This document shows positions 16,937 to 26,428 of a stretch of 64,000 nt of DNA, piece by piece. Every line of letters begins with the position of its first letter. The first letter of the stretch is position 1. The notes beneath the pieces were generated by a model. It made no database searches. It was not told the DNA's origin and worked only from the letters and a program-made list of their open reading frames with translations. Origin of the DNA: Paenibacillus albicereus (GTDB lineage: Bacteria; Bacillota; Bacilli; Paenibacillales; Paenibacillaceae); the NCBI RefSeq assembly GCF_012676905.1, contig NZ_CP051428.1:1574001-1638000 (forward strand). Direction: 5' to 3'. The translations under genes were made by a program, and so were the position numbers.

Positions 16937-17808
16937 CCCGGACCTCCGGAAGGCTGGCGGTTCATGAGCATCAGGTAGCCTTCCTCGAGCGTCGGCTCGA
17001 CCCGCTCCGCGAACGGAGACGGCGGGCGGTCGCTCAGCGCGCGGCAGAGGATGCCCTCCTCCGTGCGCCGCGCGCTGAGCAGCCCGCCGAGCGGCATGCG
17101 CCGCCATTCGTTCTCCGACGTCTCCCAGGCCCAGGTGCGGTCCTCGGCGAAGCCGGCCAGCCCTTGCGTGCTGCCGTGGTACAGCAGCCGCCCTTCGCCG
17201 AGCACGATGACCTCGCTGCAGCTGGCTCCGATGTCGCCCAGCACATGCGTCGACAGCAGGACGACGCGCGTCGCCGCGGCCTCGGCAAGCACCCGCCGCA
17301 GGCGGATGCGCTCCTCGGGATCAAGTCCCGCGGTCGGCTCGTCGACGATCAGCAGATCGCCGGCAGACAGCAGCGCCTGCGCCACGCCGAGCCTTTTGGT
17401 CATGCCGTAGGAATAGTGCCGGGCCGGCAGGTCGGCCTCGCCGAGCAGGTTCACCTGCTCGAGCACCTCGTCGACCTTGCGCCGGCGTTCGGCCGCGGAC
17501 TCTCCGCCTTGAAGCGACGCGGCATGCAGCAGCCACTGTCGGGCGGAGAATTGCGGCAGCACGCGGATGTTCTGCGGCAGGTAGCCGATGCGGCTGCCGC
17601 TGCGGCGAAAGTCGCGGACCGAGCTGCCGCGCAGCAGCGCGTCGCCGGTCGTCGGCGCAACCATCCCGGCGAGCAGCCGGAGCAGCGTCGACTTGCCGGC
17701 TCCGTTCGGGCCGAGCAGGCCGTGGAGGCCGGGACCGAGCTCCAGCGACAGCGGGCGCAGCGCCCAGCCCGTCTTGTATTGTTTTCCCAGCTTGCAAGCG
17801 GTTAGCAT
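16933..17808 (-). CDS. ABC transporter ATP-binding protein
   Basis: Protein of 291 aa, first gene of the minus-strand operon. The start at 17808 (MLTACKLGKQYKTG) is preceded by AGGAGG at 11 bases; the longer frame to 17928 has no such site and poor sequence. Walker A is GPNGAGKSTLL (~residue 34), the Q-loop IGYLPQN, the signature position YSYGMTKR, Walker B LLIVDEPTAGLDP, and the H-loop LLSTHVLGDI. It pairs with the downstream M1-like permease through an ATGA overlap. The C-terminal ~75 residues form the usual CcmA/BcrA-type extension. Export of an unknown substrate, or antibiotic defence, is likely. Confidence 0.9.
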   Translation of the reverse strand: MLTACKLGKQYKTGWALRPLSLELGPGLHGLLGPNGAGKSTLLRLLAGMVAPTTGDALLRGSSVRDFRRSGSRIGYLPQNIRVLPQFSARQWLLHAASLQGGESAAERRRKVDEVLEQVNLLGEADLPARHYSYGMTKRLGVAQALLSAGDLLIVDEPTAGLDPEERIRLRRVLAEAAATRVVLLSTHVLGDIGASCSEVIVLGEGRLLYHGSTQGLAGFAEDRTWAWETSENEWRRMPLGGLLSARRTEEGILCRALSDRPPSPFAERVEPTLEEGYLMLMNRQPSGGPG

Positions 17809-17921
17809 GTAGATGTGAGCCTCCTGTGCAATCGACGACTGCCTCGCGCAAAAAGTTTCTTGATACCAGCAGTATACCATCCGCCGCCCTGCCGCGCCGC
17901 TTCGCGGCCTGCGGGGGGCGG

Positions 17922-17950
17922 TTGACAAGCTCGCTCAGACGTCAAATAAG
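17922..17950 (+). promoter_or_regulatory. Candidate sigma-A promoter for pxpB
   Basis: A perfect -35 TTGACA (17922-17927) is followed after 17 bases by AATAAG, a four-of-six match to TATAAT. It sits 27 bases upstream of the pxpB start, in the gap between that gene and the divergent ABC operon. Confidence 0.4.
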
Positions 17951-17976
17951 GAGAGAAAACGCGAGGGGGAACGCGC

Positions 17977-18720
17977 ATGGATAGGGAAGGAACGGCTCAT
18001 CCTCTGACGGGCGAGCCGTACGGAGACCGGGCGGTCCGAATCGCACCGGCTAAGGGCGGCTCCGGTTGGGCCGGCATGGCGGACGAGGAGCTGCAGCGGC
18101 GGCTCGCGCATGCCGCGCGCTGGCTGGAGGAGGCGGGCTGGGACTGGCTGGAGGATGCGATGCCGTCGTACGAGTCGGTGCTCGCCGTCTACGATCCGGT
18201 CAAGCTGTGGAGGAGCCGCGGCTGCGGTTCAGGCGGGGAGGCCGGGGAGGAGCAGGCGCCGTGGCGGCTCGCGATCGGCCGGCTCGAAGAGCGGCTCGCC
18301 GCGCTGCCGCCGCTGCCGGAGGAGGAGTCGCGGACGATCATCGAGATTCCCGTCCGGTACGGCGGCGCAGCGGGGCCAGATCTGGCCGCGTCGGCCCGGC
18401 GCAGCGGCATGTCGGCCGAGGCGTTCGTCGAGGCGCATTCCAAGCCGCTTTATCGGGTCGTCATGCTCGGCTTCCTGCCGGGCTTCCCGTATCTCGACGG
18501 CTTGCCTCCCGCCCTGGCGCAGCCGCGCCTGGACTCGCCGAGGCCGCGCGTGCCGGCAGGCTCTGTCGGCATCGGCGGCGGGCAGACCGGCATCTACCCG
18601 TCGGAGTCGCCGGGAGGCTGGCAGCTGATCGGCCGGACCGACCTCCCGCTGTTCGATCCCGCGCGTCAGCGCCCTGCGCTGCTCGCTGCCGGAGACCGGC
18701 TGCGGTTCGTTCCGATCTAG
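17977..18720 (+). CDS. pxpB: 5-oxoprolinase subunit B (KipI family)
   Basis: Protein of 247 aa. With PxpA and PxpC it forms the ATP-dependent 5-oxoprolinase that opens 5-oxoproline to glutamate; the B. subtilis homologue KipI also inhibits the sporulation kinase KinA. Family hallmarks are the N-terminal GDRAVRI, the central [10 protein letters not shown], and the cyclophilin-like core ([46 protein letters not shown]). ATG at 17977 follows GAGGGGGAA. Normally pxpA, B and C are adjacent. Here pxpC and pxpA lie about 8 kb downstream, beyond a giant surface protein gene and a minus-strand FabF gene. Confidence 0.93.
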   Translation: MDREGTAHPLTGEPYGDRAVRIAPAKGGSGWAGMADEELQRRLAHAARWLEEAGWDWLEDAMPSYESVLAVYDPVKLWRSRGCGSGGEAGEEQAPWRLAIGRLEERLAALPPLPEEESRTIIEIPVRYGGAAGPDLAASARRSGMSAEAFVEAHSKPLYRVVMLGFLPGFPYLDGLPPALAQPRLDSPRPRVPAGSVGIGGGQTGIYPSESPGGWQLIGRTDLPLFDPARQRPALLAAGDRLRFVPI

Positions 18721-18839
18721 GACTTTCGACTTTGACTGGATATGGGCAAAAAGGGCTATGAATTTCGGCTGGACCTTCATTTTTTCGATCCCGATCCCGA
18801 TAAAAATCGGGAAGGACGAACGAACAGGGGGAGAAGTCG

Positions 18840-21800
18840 ATTCGAATCAAACTAAAAAATGGGAAATCGCGGCTCGCCGGCGTGACTGCTGCGGCGATGC
18901 TGCTCGGAGCGGCATCGCTGCCGGCGTCTGCCGGCGCAAGCGTCGAGGGCGGCGCCGGTGGCGGCACGTACTTCACCGACACCGACAATTGGGGTGGAGG
19001 AGCGGCCGGAACCGAGGCGGACGGCGACCTGGACCAATCTGCAAGCCGCATCTCCAACGGCCACGCCCTGTACCCGATCGAGCTCAAGATCGCCGGGGTG
19101 GACAAGCGGCCCGCCGAGAGCGCGCGCCTGCTCGTTCGCGCCTACGACGTCGATGAATTCGACGGCTCGCAGAGTTCGGGCACGGGCGAGTGGGACCGGG
19201 TATACCTGTCGGACCGTCCGGAGGACATCGTCCTCGGCCCTCCGTATACGGAATGGCCGACGGCGGGCAACTGGAGCGGGGCGACGGCAGCCTACAAGCG
19301 GGAGTTCGCGCAGGCGGCGCATGTTGGCGCCCTTTCAGGGGCGAACGAGAAATGGAACACGACCGTGCTCGAGCTCGATCCGGAGCGCATCCGTCTCGGC
19401 GATCAGTACGTCGGCGTATCGATCCATCAGTATTTCAAGTCCTCCAATCTCAACACCGGCTGGGTCACCGAAATCGACTGGGCGCAGCTCGTCGTGGACG
19501 GCGGCATTCGCGACAAGGCCGAGTTCACGAGCGCGGGCATCACGGTCAAGCCGGGCAGAATCTCCGTCGACGCGTCGTTCCTGGCCTCTGTGCAGAACAG
19601 CGGCAGCCGCAGCTTCTCCATGGAAGCCAACGTCATCCAGGAGACGAAAGACGCCGACGGCACGGTGCGGGAGGTCAATCTCGATCTCAACGCCAAGCTC
19701 GTTCCGAGCCTCGCGCCGGGAGCGTCTGCCGGCTGGACCGTCGAGTTGACCGATGCGACCATCACCCCCGGCCAGAATTATCGCGTCAACCTGATCCTGT
19801 TCGAGGATCGGGGCAGGAACGGATCGAATCCGGATCCGGGCAAGGTCCAGCATCTGCTGGACATCCCGACCGCGCAGATCCTCATGCTCAACGAAGACTT
19901 CTCCAAGCCGTCGGCGTCGTTCGCGCCGGCCGACTTCAGCTCCAAGTTCTACAAGACGAACGGCGTCGAAGGCGGCGTAACGCTGGCGAACGGCACCAAT
20001 CTCGAAAAGATCCGGATCACGTCGCTGCCGGACCCGCAGGACGGACAGCTGCTGCTGGACGGCGCGCCGCTGGGCAGCGCGGACATCGGCAGGGAAATCG
20101 CGCTGGCCGACACGGCCAAGCTCGGCTTCCGTCCCGTATCGACGACCGACGGCCAAGCCGAGTTCGGCTGGACAGGGTTCGCCGAAGGCAAATATGCCGC
20201 CGATCCGGCTCAGGCGAGCTTTGCGGTCAACCGTGCTCCCATCGTGGATACGGTGAGCAAGCAAGCGCTCAAAAACGTGCTGCTGGCATTCTCGCCTAGC
20301 GATTTTGCCCAGCCTTCCGCCTATGCCGATCCGGAAGGCTCGCCGCTCGCCGAGGTTCGCATCTCCGAGCTGCCCGACCCGGCACTCGGCAAGCTCTACC
20401 TGAAGCGGACCGATGCGCCGTGGACGGCGGTACAAGCCGGCGCGGCAATTGCGGCCGCCGATCTGGACCGGCTCGTCTTCCAGCCTGAGCCGGGCGCCAC
20501 GGGCACAGTCGCCTTCCGCTGGAACGGCAGCGACGGCGAGCTGTTCGCGGCTGCCGACCGGCAGGTGCATATCCGCATTAATACGCCTCCGACGGCGCTC
20601 GACTCGAGCCGGACCGGACCGATGGGAGCGCCGATCGAGTTCGCGGCTCCAGGCGGAGGCAGCCGCTTCGACGCTCTGTATCAAGATGCGGACGGCGACG
20701 CCATGCGGGGAGCCGCGTTCGACCTGCCGGCCGGCTTCGCGGCGAGCGGCACGCTGAGCTACATCGACCCGGCCACGACCGAAACGGTCTATGCCGAGCC
20801 GGGCCAGCGCACGCTCGTGCCGGCGCTCGCGTTGTCTTCGCTGCGCTTCGTTCCTGCGGCGGACCTCGGCAACGGAGCGCTCGTCGAGATTCCGTGGCTG
20901 CCGACCGACGGCAAGCAGCTGGCCGAGCAGCCGGCGCGGGTGCGGATCGCCTATGACGGCATTCCGACGGCGGATTGGCTGTCGGTCTCTGCCGACGAAG
21001 GCGTCTCTTCCATCCGGCTGACGCTGTCGGGCTCCGACCGCGAGTCGGTGACCGGGCTCGTCTACCGGCTGCTCCCGGATTCCGGCCCGCAGCGCGGTAC
21101 TCTCCGCCCTGCGGAAGGCGCGGACGGCAGCGGCTGGATCTACGAGCCGGATGCCGGCTTCGTCGGCGGTACGGACCGGTTCCAGTATGTCGCGGTAGAC
21201 GAGGCCGGGCAGGAGAGCGAGCCCGCGACCTATCTCGTCGTCATCCACAAGGCGCTTGACGGATGGGCTGGGGACAAGGCCCAGGGGGATCCGGCCCGCT
21301 TGACGGCGCTGCCGGGACATCCCGTCCGGCTGTCGGCGGTCTCTTCCCTGGCGGCGGAGCGCGTGAGCGCGACGCTGGCGGGCGCGGAGACGGACCTCGT
21401 CTGGATCAATCCGGCGACGAGCGCGGCGGAAGGGTACAAGCGCTGGGAAAAAGCCGGCTTCCTGCTGCCGCAAGCGGACGCGGGCGACTATGAAGCGGTC
21501 TTCACCGCTTTCGGCATTCACGGTACGCCGCTTGGCGAGGATGGGACGCGCCGGGCCGACAACTGGGTGCGCGTGCTGGCCACGAAGGTCGCCTTGAAGG
21601 CTGATCCGGACCGGATCGTCGGCGACGGCCGCTCCCAAACGGAGCTGACCGCCGTCGTGACGGACGGGCAAGGCTTGCCGGTGAGCGGCGTCGCCGTCGT
21701 CTTCTCGGCCGGCGCCGGATCGTTCCCCGACGGGGCCGAGGCGACGACCGGGGCGGACGGCAAGGCAACGGTCCTCTATCGCTCCGCCGCCATGTCCGGC

Positions 21801-23846
21801 ACGGACGAGCAACGCGTCGCCGTGACGGCGGCCGTGCTTGACCCGGCCAAAGGGCTCGCGGCCGAGGCGTCCGTCGAGCTGACGTATTTGCCTGCCCGCA
21901 TCCAGGGGGTGCTGACGGCCGGGCGCTCCAATGCGCCGGTCGCCGGCGCCGTCGTGCGGGCGACGCTCGACCTGGACGGCGACGGCGTCATCGAGCCGGG
22001 CGTTGATTTTGAAGCGACGACGATGACGAACGAGCGGGGAGAATACGCGATCCCGGTGCCCAAAGGCGATGCCGTCTACGAGCTCGCCGTCACGCAGACG
22101 ATCGAGGTCGGCGGCGTGGCGACGCCGATCACGTATAAGCAGAAGGCCGTCGTCGGCAGCGCCGACGGGAGCGGCGAGCAGTCCTTTGAATCCGAAAAGA
22201 CGGTAAGCGGCATCGTCCTGCTGAAGCGTCCGGACGGCGGGACGGCGAAGCTGCCCGCAGCGGCGGCGGGCCGCTCGAGCGTCTATTTCAAGGACAGCCA
22301 GGGACGCTACATGACCGGCGGCGACGGCAAGCCGATCGCTCAGCCGCTCGGTAGCGACGGCGTGTTCTCGGCGGCCGGGCTTCCGGTCGGCGCCTATACG
22401 TTCGAGGTCCGCTACGAGATCGAGCCGGGCGTGCAGGCGGTGCTGACCAAAGGCGAGGCTTACGTCAAAGCAGACGGCGAGCTCAATCTGCTCGCGCAGC
22501 TCGTCGATCCGTACGGAACGGTGACCAGCAGCGCGACCGGAGCCGCCATCGAAGGCGCGGCCGTCTCGCTGCATTACGCCGACAGCGCGCGCAACCGCGC
22601 TGCCGGCCGGACGCCGGGCGAAGGCGTCGTCCTGCCGAAGCTGGACGGCTTCGAGCCGAACGACAACGCCAGCCCGCGGCAGGCGACCGATCCGCACGGA
22701 TTCTATGCCTACATGGTCTACCCCGAGACGGATTACTACCTGACCGTCACCAAGGACAATTACGAACCGTACCGCAGTCCGGTGATTCCGGTCGAGTGGG
22801 ACATCGTCAAGCATGACGTGCAGCTGAAGCCGCTCGAGATGCCCGTTTCGCTGCCCGAGCCGCGTCTGGCCGTAGAAGTATCCGCCGCGCAGATGGTCGT
22901 GCGCGAGGAGAGCGAGACGGTGCTTACCGTCGCGTACAAAAACGTGGGCACGGCGTGGCTGTCCGGCGGAAAGCTGGACGTCGCGCTGCCGGAAGGCGCC
23001 GTTGTCGTCCTCGCCGAAGGCGCGACGATCGAGGGCGGCAAAGCCGTCTGGAGCGTGGAGGGGCTGAACGCGGGGCAGTCGGGCGAGCGCAGGCTGACCG
23101 TCCGCTGGCCGCGTCTGGACGCCAAGGAGCGCGACGCCGACGTGAGCGCGACCTTTGCCGCCGGCGGCGGCACGGCCCGCTCCGTCGCCAAGTTCAAGCT
23201 CTACTCCGACCGCTTTGAGCCGCTGGCCCACGAGCGCTACATCCGCGGCTATCCGGATGGCGGCTTCAAGCCGGGGCAGACGCTGACGAGGGCGGAGGTC
23301 GCGGCGATCGTCGCCCGCCTGTCGGACGGCACGGCGGCTGCGGCTCCGGCATCGTTCGGCGACGTCCGCCCGGGCCACTGGGCGAGCGGGTACATCGCCG
23401 AAGCGTCGGCCAAGGGCTTTTTCAACGGCGATGCGAACGGCCGCTTCCGGGCGGACGCGCCGGTGACCCGCGCCGAGCTGGTCGCGGTCCTGTCCCGCTT
23501 CCTCGGACTCGAGCCGGGCGAGCCGACGGGCAGCCGCTTCACGGATACGTCGGGCCACTGGGCCGTAAAAGAGATCGAGGCGATGCGCGTCGGCAAGTAT
23601 TTGAACGGCTATCCGGACGGCAGCTTCCGTCCGAACCAGCCGATCCGCCGCGACGAGGCGGTCTCCCTCATCAACGGAATGCTGCGGCGCGGCCCGCTTC
23701 ATGGGGCGCAGCCGCTGTTCGCGGACATGCCGCTCGGCCACTGGGCCTTCGGCGCCGTCATGGAGGCGTCCGTCTCGCATGAGTCGGCGCGCGAGGAGGA
23801 TGGCTCGGAGCGCTTGCTGTCCACAGTTCAGGACGACATGGAGTAA
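18840..23846 (+). CDS. Giant SLH-anchored surface protein with repeated Ig/cadherin-like domains
   Basis: About 1668 aa. No ATG/GTG/TTG precedes the signal-peptide region in frame. ATT at 18840 lies 6 bases after AGGGGGAG (18826-18833) and yields a textbook signal peptide (RIKLKNGKSRLAGVTAAA then MLLGAASLPASAGAS); the frame is open back only to 18804. The first standard start, GTG 18882, would remove the basic n-region. After the signal comes a ~300-residue beta-rich domain, then cadherin-like repeats (each ending near AFRW/EFGW), a bacterial Ig Big_1-like domain (LKADPDRIVGDGRSQTEL), carboxypeptidase-regulatory-like domains (MTNERGEYAIPV), a DUF11-like domain, and three C-terminal SLH units (YIRGYPDGGFKPGQ; FFNGDANGRFRAD; YLNGYPDGSFRPNQ). 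It is a cell-surface structural or adhesive protein; there is no enzyme motif. Confidence 0.85.
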   Translation: MRIKLKNGKSRLAGVTAAAMLLGAASLPASAGASVEGGAGGGTYFTDTDNWGGGAAGTEADGDLDQSASRISNGHALYPIELKIAGVDKRPAESARLLVRAYDVDEFDGSQSSGTGEWDRVYLSDRPEDIVLGPPYTEWPTAGNWSGATAAYKREFAQAAHVGALSGANEKWNTTVLELDPERIRLGDQYVGVSIHQYFKSSNLNTGWVTEIDWAQLVVDGGIRDKAEFTSAGITVKPGRISVDASFLASVQNSGSRSFSMEANVIQETKDADGTVREVNLDLNAKLVPSLAPGASAGWTVELTDATITPGQNYRVNLILFEDRGRNGSNPDPGKVQHLLDIPTAQILMLNEDFSKPSASFAPADFSSKFYKTNGVEGGVTLANGTNLEKIRITSLPDPQDGQLLLDGAPLGSADIGREIALADTAKLGFRPVSTTDGQAEFGWTGFAEGKYAADPAQASFAVNRAPIVDTVSKQALKNVLLAFSPSDFAQPSAYADPEGSPLAEVRISELPDPALGKLYLKRTDAPWTAVQAGAAIAAADLDRLVFQPEPGATGTVAFRWNGSDGELFAAADRQVHIRINTPPTALDSSRTGPMGAPIEFAAPGGGSRFDALYQDADGDAMRGAAFDLPAGFAASGTLSYIDPATTETVYAEPGQRTLVPALALSSLRFVPAADLGNGALVEIPWLPTDGKQLAEQPARVRIAYDGIPTADWLSVSADEGVSSIRLTLSGSDRESVTGLVYRLLPDSGPQRGTLRPAEGADGSGWIYEPDAGFVGGTDRFQYVAVDEAGQESEPATYLVVIHKALDGWAGDKAQGDPARLTALPGHPVRLSAVSSLAAERVSATLAGAETDLVWINPATSAAEGYKRWEKAGFLLPQADAGDYEAVFTAFGIHGTPLGEDGTRRADNWVRVLATKVALKADPDRIVGDGRSQTELTAVVTDGQGLPVSGVAVVFSAGAGSFPDGAEATTGADGKATVLYRSAAMSGTDEQRVAVTAAVLDPAKGLAAEASVELTYLPARIQGVLTAGRSNAPVAGAVVRATLDLDGDGVIEPGVDFEATTMTNERGEYAIPVPKGDAVYELAVTQTIEVGGVATPITYKQKAVVGSADGSGEQSFESEKTVSGIVLLKRPDGGTAKLPAAAAGRSSVYFKDSQGRYMTGGDGKPIAQPLGSDGVFSAAGLPVGAYTFEVRYEIEPGVQAVLTKGEAYVKADGELNLLAQLVDPYGTVTSSATGAAIEGAAVSLHYADSARNRAAGRTPGEGVVLPKLDGFEPNDNASPRQATDPHGFYAYMVYPETDYYLTVTKDNYEPYRSPVIPVEWDIVKHDVQLKPLEMPVSLPEPRLAVEVSAAQMVVREESETVLTVAYKNVGTAWLSGGKLDVALPEGAVVVLAEGATIEGGKAVWSVEGLNAGQSGERRLTVRWPRLDAKERDADVSATFAAGGGTARSVAKFKLYSDRFEPLAHERYIRGYPDGGFKPGQTLTRAEVAAIVARLSDGTAAAAPASFGDVRPGHWASGYIAEASAKGFFNGDANGRFRADAPVTRAELVAVLSRFLGLEPGEPTGSRFTDTSGHWAVKEIEAMRVGKYLNGYPDGSFRPNQPIRRDEAVSLINGMLRRGPLHGAQPLFADMPLGHWAFGAVMEASVSHESAREEDGSERLLSTVQDDME

Positions 23847-23887
23847 GTGGTTGCAGCGGGATAGGGCTGGAAGCGGCCCTTTCCGGC

Positions 23888-23930
23888 AAAAGCGGCATCA
23901 GGCGCGAGAGCCCTGATGCCGCTTTTTTTT
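23888..23930. terminator. Convergent bidirectional terminator
   Basis: Stem AGCGGCATCAGG / CCTGATGCCGCT with an 8-base loop followed by eight Ts; the opposite side has an A-run. It lies between the SLH gene (plus) and the FabF-like gene (minus) and can serve both. Confidence 0.92.
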
Positions 23931-23960
23931 GCTTTCCCCGCCGACGGGCAAGAGCGCCGC

Positions 23961-25253
23961 TCAGACGGCTTCGATCCGGCCGAGCGCGAGAACGGCGTTA
24001 TGTCCGCCGAAGCCGAACGAGTTGGACAGCCCGACCTCGAGCTTCTCGCGCCGCGTGGCGGCAAGGACGCGGAGTCCGCAATCCGGGTCGGGCTCATCCT
24101 GATTGAGCGTCGGCGCGATCAGCCCTTCGCGCAGCATGCGGACGAGCGTGATCGCCTGCGCGCCTCCCGCCGCGCCAAGCATGTGGCCGGTCATCGACTT
24201 GCCTGCGAATACGGGCACGATCCCGCCGCGATCGCCGAGCGCGCCGAGGATCGCCCGGCTCTCCGACAGATCGCCGGCCGGCGTGCCGGTCGCATGCGCG
24301 CAGACGATGTCGACGCGCTCCGCCTCCAGCCCGGCATCGGCGAGCGCAAGCCGCATGGCGGCCGCCGCGCCGCGCCCGGTCGGCTCGGTGGCGACCCGAT
24401 GGTACGCGTCGGAGGACGCGCCGTAGCCGAGCACCTCGGCCAGCGGCTCGGCCCCGCGCGCGAGCGCATGGGCGAGCGTCTCGAGCACGACGATGCCGGC
24501 TCCCTCAGCCATGACGAACCCGGTGCGGCTGCGGCCGAAAGGACGGCTGGCTGCCGTGGGATCGCCGTCGAACGAGGCGAGAGCGGTCGCGTTGTCGAAG
24601 CTGGCGACCCCGATCGGGACGACGGCGGCTTCCGTTCCGCCGGCGATGGCGACATCGGCGATGCCGGCCCGCAGCAGGCGCGTCGCTTCTCCGATCGCCG
24701 TATTGCCGATCGAGCAGGCGGTCACCGGCGCCAGCGCCGGCCCGGTCAAGCCGTAGCGGATGCTGATTTCCGCTGCGGCCATGTTGGCGATCATCATCGG
24801 CACGAGCGTCGGACTGACGCGGCCATGGCCGCGGCTGCCGAGCACGCGCGCCTGCTCCATCAGCGTGCCGAGCCCGCCGATGCCGGAGCCGACGTAGACG
24901 GCGGTCCGATCCGCAACGAGCCGGCCTTCGCCGAGTCCCGACTGGGCGAGCGCTTCTTCGGCTGCGGCGAGCGCGAACTGGACGAAGCGGTCCATCTTGC
25001 GGGCTTCCTTGCGGCCGAAGCGGACTTCTCCGTCCCAATCGGGCACGAACCCGGCGATCGCCTGCGGGTCGGCCTGCTCCAGCCATTCTTCCGGCCAGTC
25101 GCTTTCCCGGATGCGCCGGATGCCGGATCGGCCTTGCGCCTGGGCGCTCCAGAGCGTCTCCGCGCCGGCTCCGAACGGACTGACGGCGCCCATGCCCGTG
25201 ATGACGACGCGGTGCTCCTTGAATGCAGCGGATTCCTTGCGGTGCAGCAGCAT
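23961..25253 (-). CDS. Beta-ketoacyl-ACP synthase II (FabF-like)
   Basis: Condensing enzyme of 430 aa that extends acyl-ACP with malonyl-ACP. The start MLLHRKESAAF at 25253 is chosen because AAGGAG sits 9 bases upstream; earlier in-frame ATGs overlap that site. The Cys-His-His triad is visible: Cys180 in PVTACSIGNTAIGEA (the usual FabF text is VTACATGTNAIGDA), His in AHATGTPAGD, and His in KSMTGHMLGAAGG. The C-terminus NSFGFGGHNAVL is typical. It stands alone, without acpP or fabD/G, divergent from an MmyB-type regulator. It is therefore more likely a specialised or regulated second FabF than the housekeeping copy. Confidence 0.92.
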   Translation of the reverse strand: MLLHRKESAAFKEHRVVITGMGAVSPFGAGAETLWSAQAQGRSGIRRIRESDWPEEWLEQADPQAIAGFVPDWDGEVRFGRKEARKMDRFVQFALAAAEEALAQSGLGEGRLVADRTAVYVGSGIGGLGTLMEQARVLGSRGHGRVSPTLVPMMIANMAAAEISIRYGLTGPALAPVTACSIGNTAIGEATRLLRAGIADVAIAGGTEAAVVPIGVASFDNATALASFDGDPTAASRPFGRSRTGFVMAEGAGIVVLETLAHALARGAEPLAEVLGYGASSDAYHRVATEPTGRGAAAAMRLALADAGLEAERVDIVCAHATGTPAGDLSESRAILGALGDRGGIVPVFAGKSMTGHMLGAAGGAQAITLVRMLREGLIAPTLNQDEPDPDCGLRVLAATRREKLEVGLSNSFGFGGHNAVLALGRIEAV

Positions 25254-25366
25254 GTGCTTCATCTCCTTCGCAATAGGGGGATAGAGGAAGTTTGGCACAG
25301 CTCTTATGCTGGTACAAGTTGTCGTTTATACTAGGATAAAAGGTAACGGGATAAAGGAGGGGCGGC
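25254..25366. promoter_or_regulatory. Divergent control region between fabF-like gene and MmyB-type regulator
   Basis: 113 bases of markedly AT-richer DNA holding both promoters. On the plus strand TATACT near 25327 is a good -10 for the regulator gene, and AAAGGAGG ends the leader. A shared operator for the MmyB-like protein is expected here, but I could not define a convincing palindrome. Confidence 0.4.
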
Positions 25367-26224
25367 ATGAACCGTCAGGCGAGGCTCAAGGCTTTATCGG
25401 AATTCCTGCGCTCCCGCCGGATGGCGCTCAGGCCGGAAGAACATGGATTCCCGGCAGGAGGCCGGAGGCGGACGCCGGGCCTGAGAAGGGAAGAGGTGGC
25501 GCTGCTCGCGGGAGTCAGCCCGACCTGGTATACGTGGCTGGAGCAGGGACGGGACATCCGCGTCTCCGCCTCGGTGCTCGATGCTGTGGCCAAGGCGCTG
25601 CGGCTGAATGCCGACGAGAAGCGGTACATGGCCTCGCTGGCGGGCGATGCGGCAGAGGGCGGAGATCCGGAGCGCGGCGCCTCCGGCGAGCCGGAGGCGC
25701 TGCCCGCGCCGCTCCAGCGGATTCTGGGCGAGCTGGACGGCTGTCCCGCCATCGTATCGGACCGCCGCTGCCGGATCGCCGGCTGGAACGAAGCGGCCGC
25801 CCGGGTCTTTCTCGACTTCGGAGCGGTACCGCCCGGAGAACGCAACATGATCTCGCTGCTGTTCACCCGGCCGGAGCTCCAGCGGCTCGCCGTCAACTGG
25901 GAGCAGTTCGTCCGGGGCTATCTGGCGCTGTTCCGCTACTACTACGGCCAATATGCGGAGGACGACTGGTACTCCGGCTATATCGAGGAGATGGAGCGCC
26001 GCGACGCGCGTTTCGCCCCGCTGTGGGAGGAGAGCCGCGTCAGCGCCGCTCCGGAGGTCATCCTCGAGTTCCGCCATGCCCGCGCAGGCAAGATGCAGTT
26101 TCAGCTGACGAGCCTGCAGGCGCACGGAGAGCGGGATCTGCGCGTCAGCGTCTACACGCCCGCTCCGGAGACGGGGACGGACCGCAAGATGCGGAGGCTG
26201 ATGGGAGAGCCGCGTGGCGGTTGA
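25367..26224 (+). CDS. XRE-family regulator with MmyB-like ligand-binding domain
   Basis: Protein of 285 aa. The N-terminal helix-turn-helix shows the family text FLRSRRMALRPEEHGFP, RRTPGLRREEVALLAGVS and TWLEQGRDIRVSASVLDAVA. The rest (residues ~110-275) is the PAS-like MmyB domain (PAIVSDRRCRIAGWNEAA; NMISLLFTRPE; LTSLQAHGERDLRVSVYTP). From family knowledge, a structurally characterised MmyB-like domain was found holding a fatty acid, and these regulators usually control a divergent neighbour. Here that neighbour is a FabF-type synthase. ATG at 25367 follows AAAGGAGGGG. Confidence 0.9.
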   Translation: MNRQARLKALSEFLRSRRMALRPEEHGFPAGGRRRTPGLRREEVALLAGVSPTWYTWLEQGRDIRVSASVLDAVAKALRLNADEKRYMASLAGDAAEGGDPERGASGEPEALPAPLQRILGELDGCPAIVSDRRCRIAGWNEAAARVFLDFGAVPPGERNMISLLFTRPELQRLAVNWEQFVRGYLALFRYYYGQYAEDDWYSGYIEEMERRDARFAPLWEESRVSAAPEVILEFRHARAGKMQFQLTSLQAHGERDLRVSVYTPAPETGTDRKMRRLMGEPRGG

Positions 26225-26428
26225 GCGGATTCGGTTCATCGGAACGTGGTACCGCACAGAGTCAGCCCTCCAACGTACCGCAGCAGCGAAGGAGCTCCCG
26301 GCGGCGAAGCCCGGTCGGACCCGCGCCCTGAGGCCGATCTTCAGGCGGCGCGGATGCGCGGGATGGCGAGTTTGATTCGCCTTGAGCTACAATGGAAGCC
26401 ATGACTTCGGACAAAGGGAGGGCTCGGG

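Noticed and set aside
18758-19156. ATG at 18758 as the start of the SLH gene
   Set aside because: It is in a different frame from the signal peptide and SLH protein, and its product is an Arg-rich shadow.
19335-23780. 1481-codon minus-strand ORF opposite the giant SLH gene
   Set aside because: It is a shadow of the plus-strand gene; the peptide is Arg/Asp-rich without domains, while the plus strand has signal peptide and SLH motifs.
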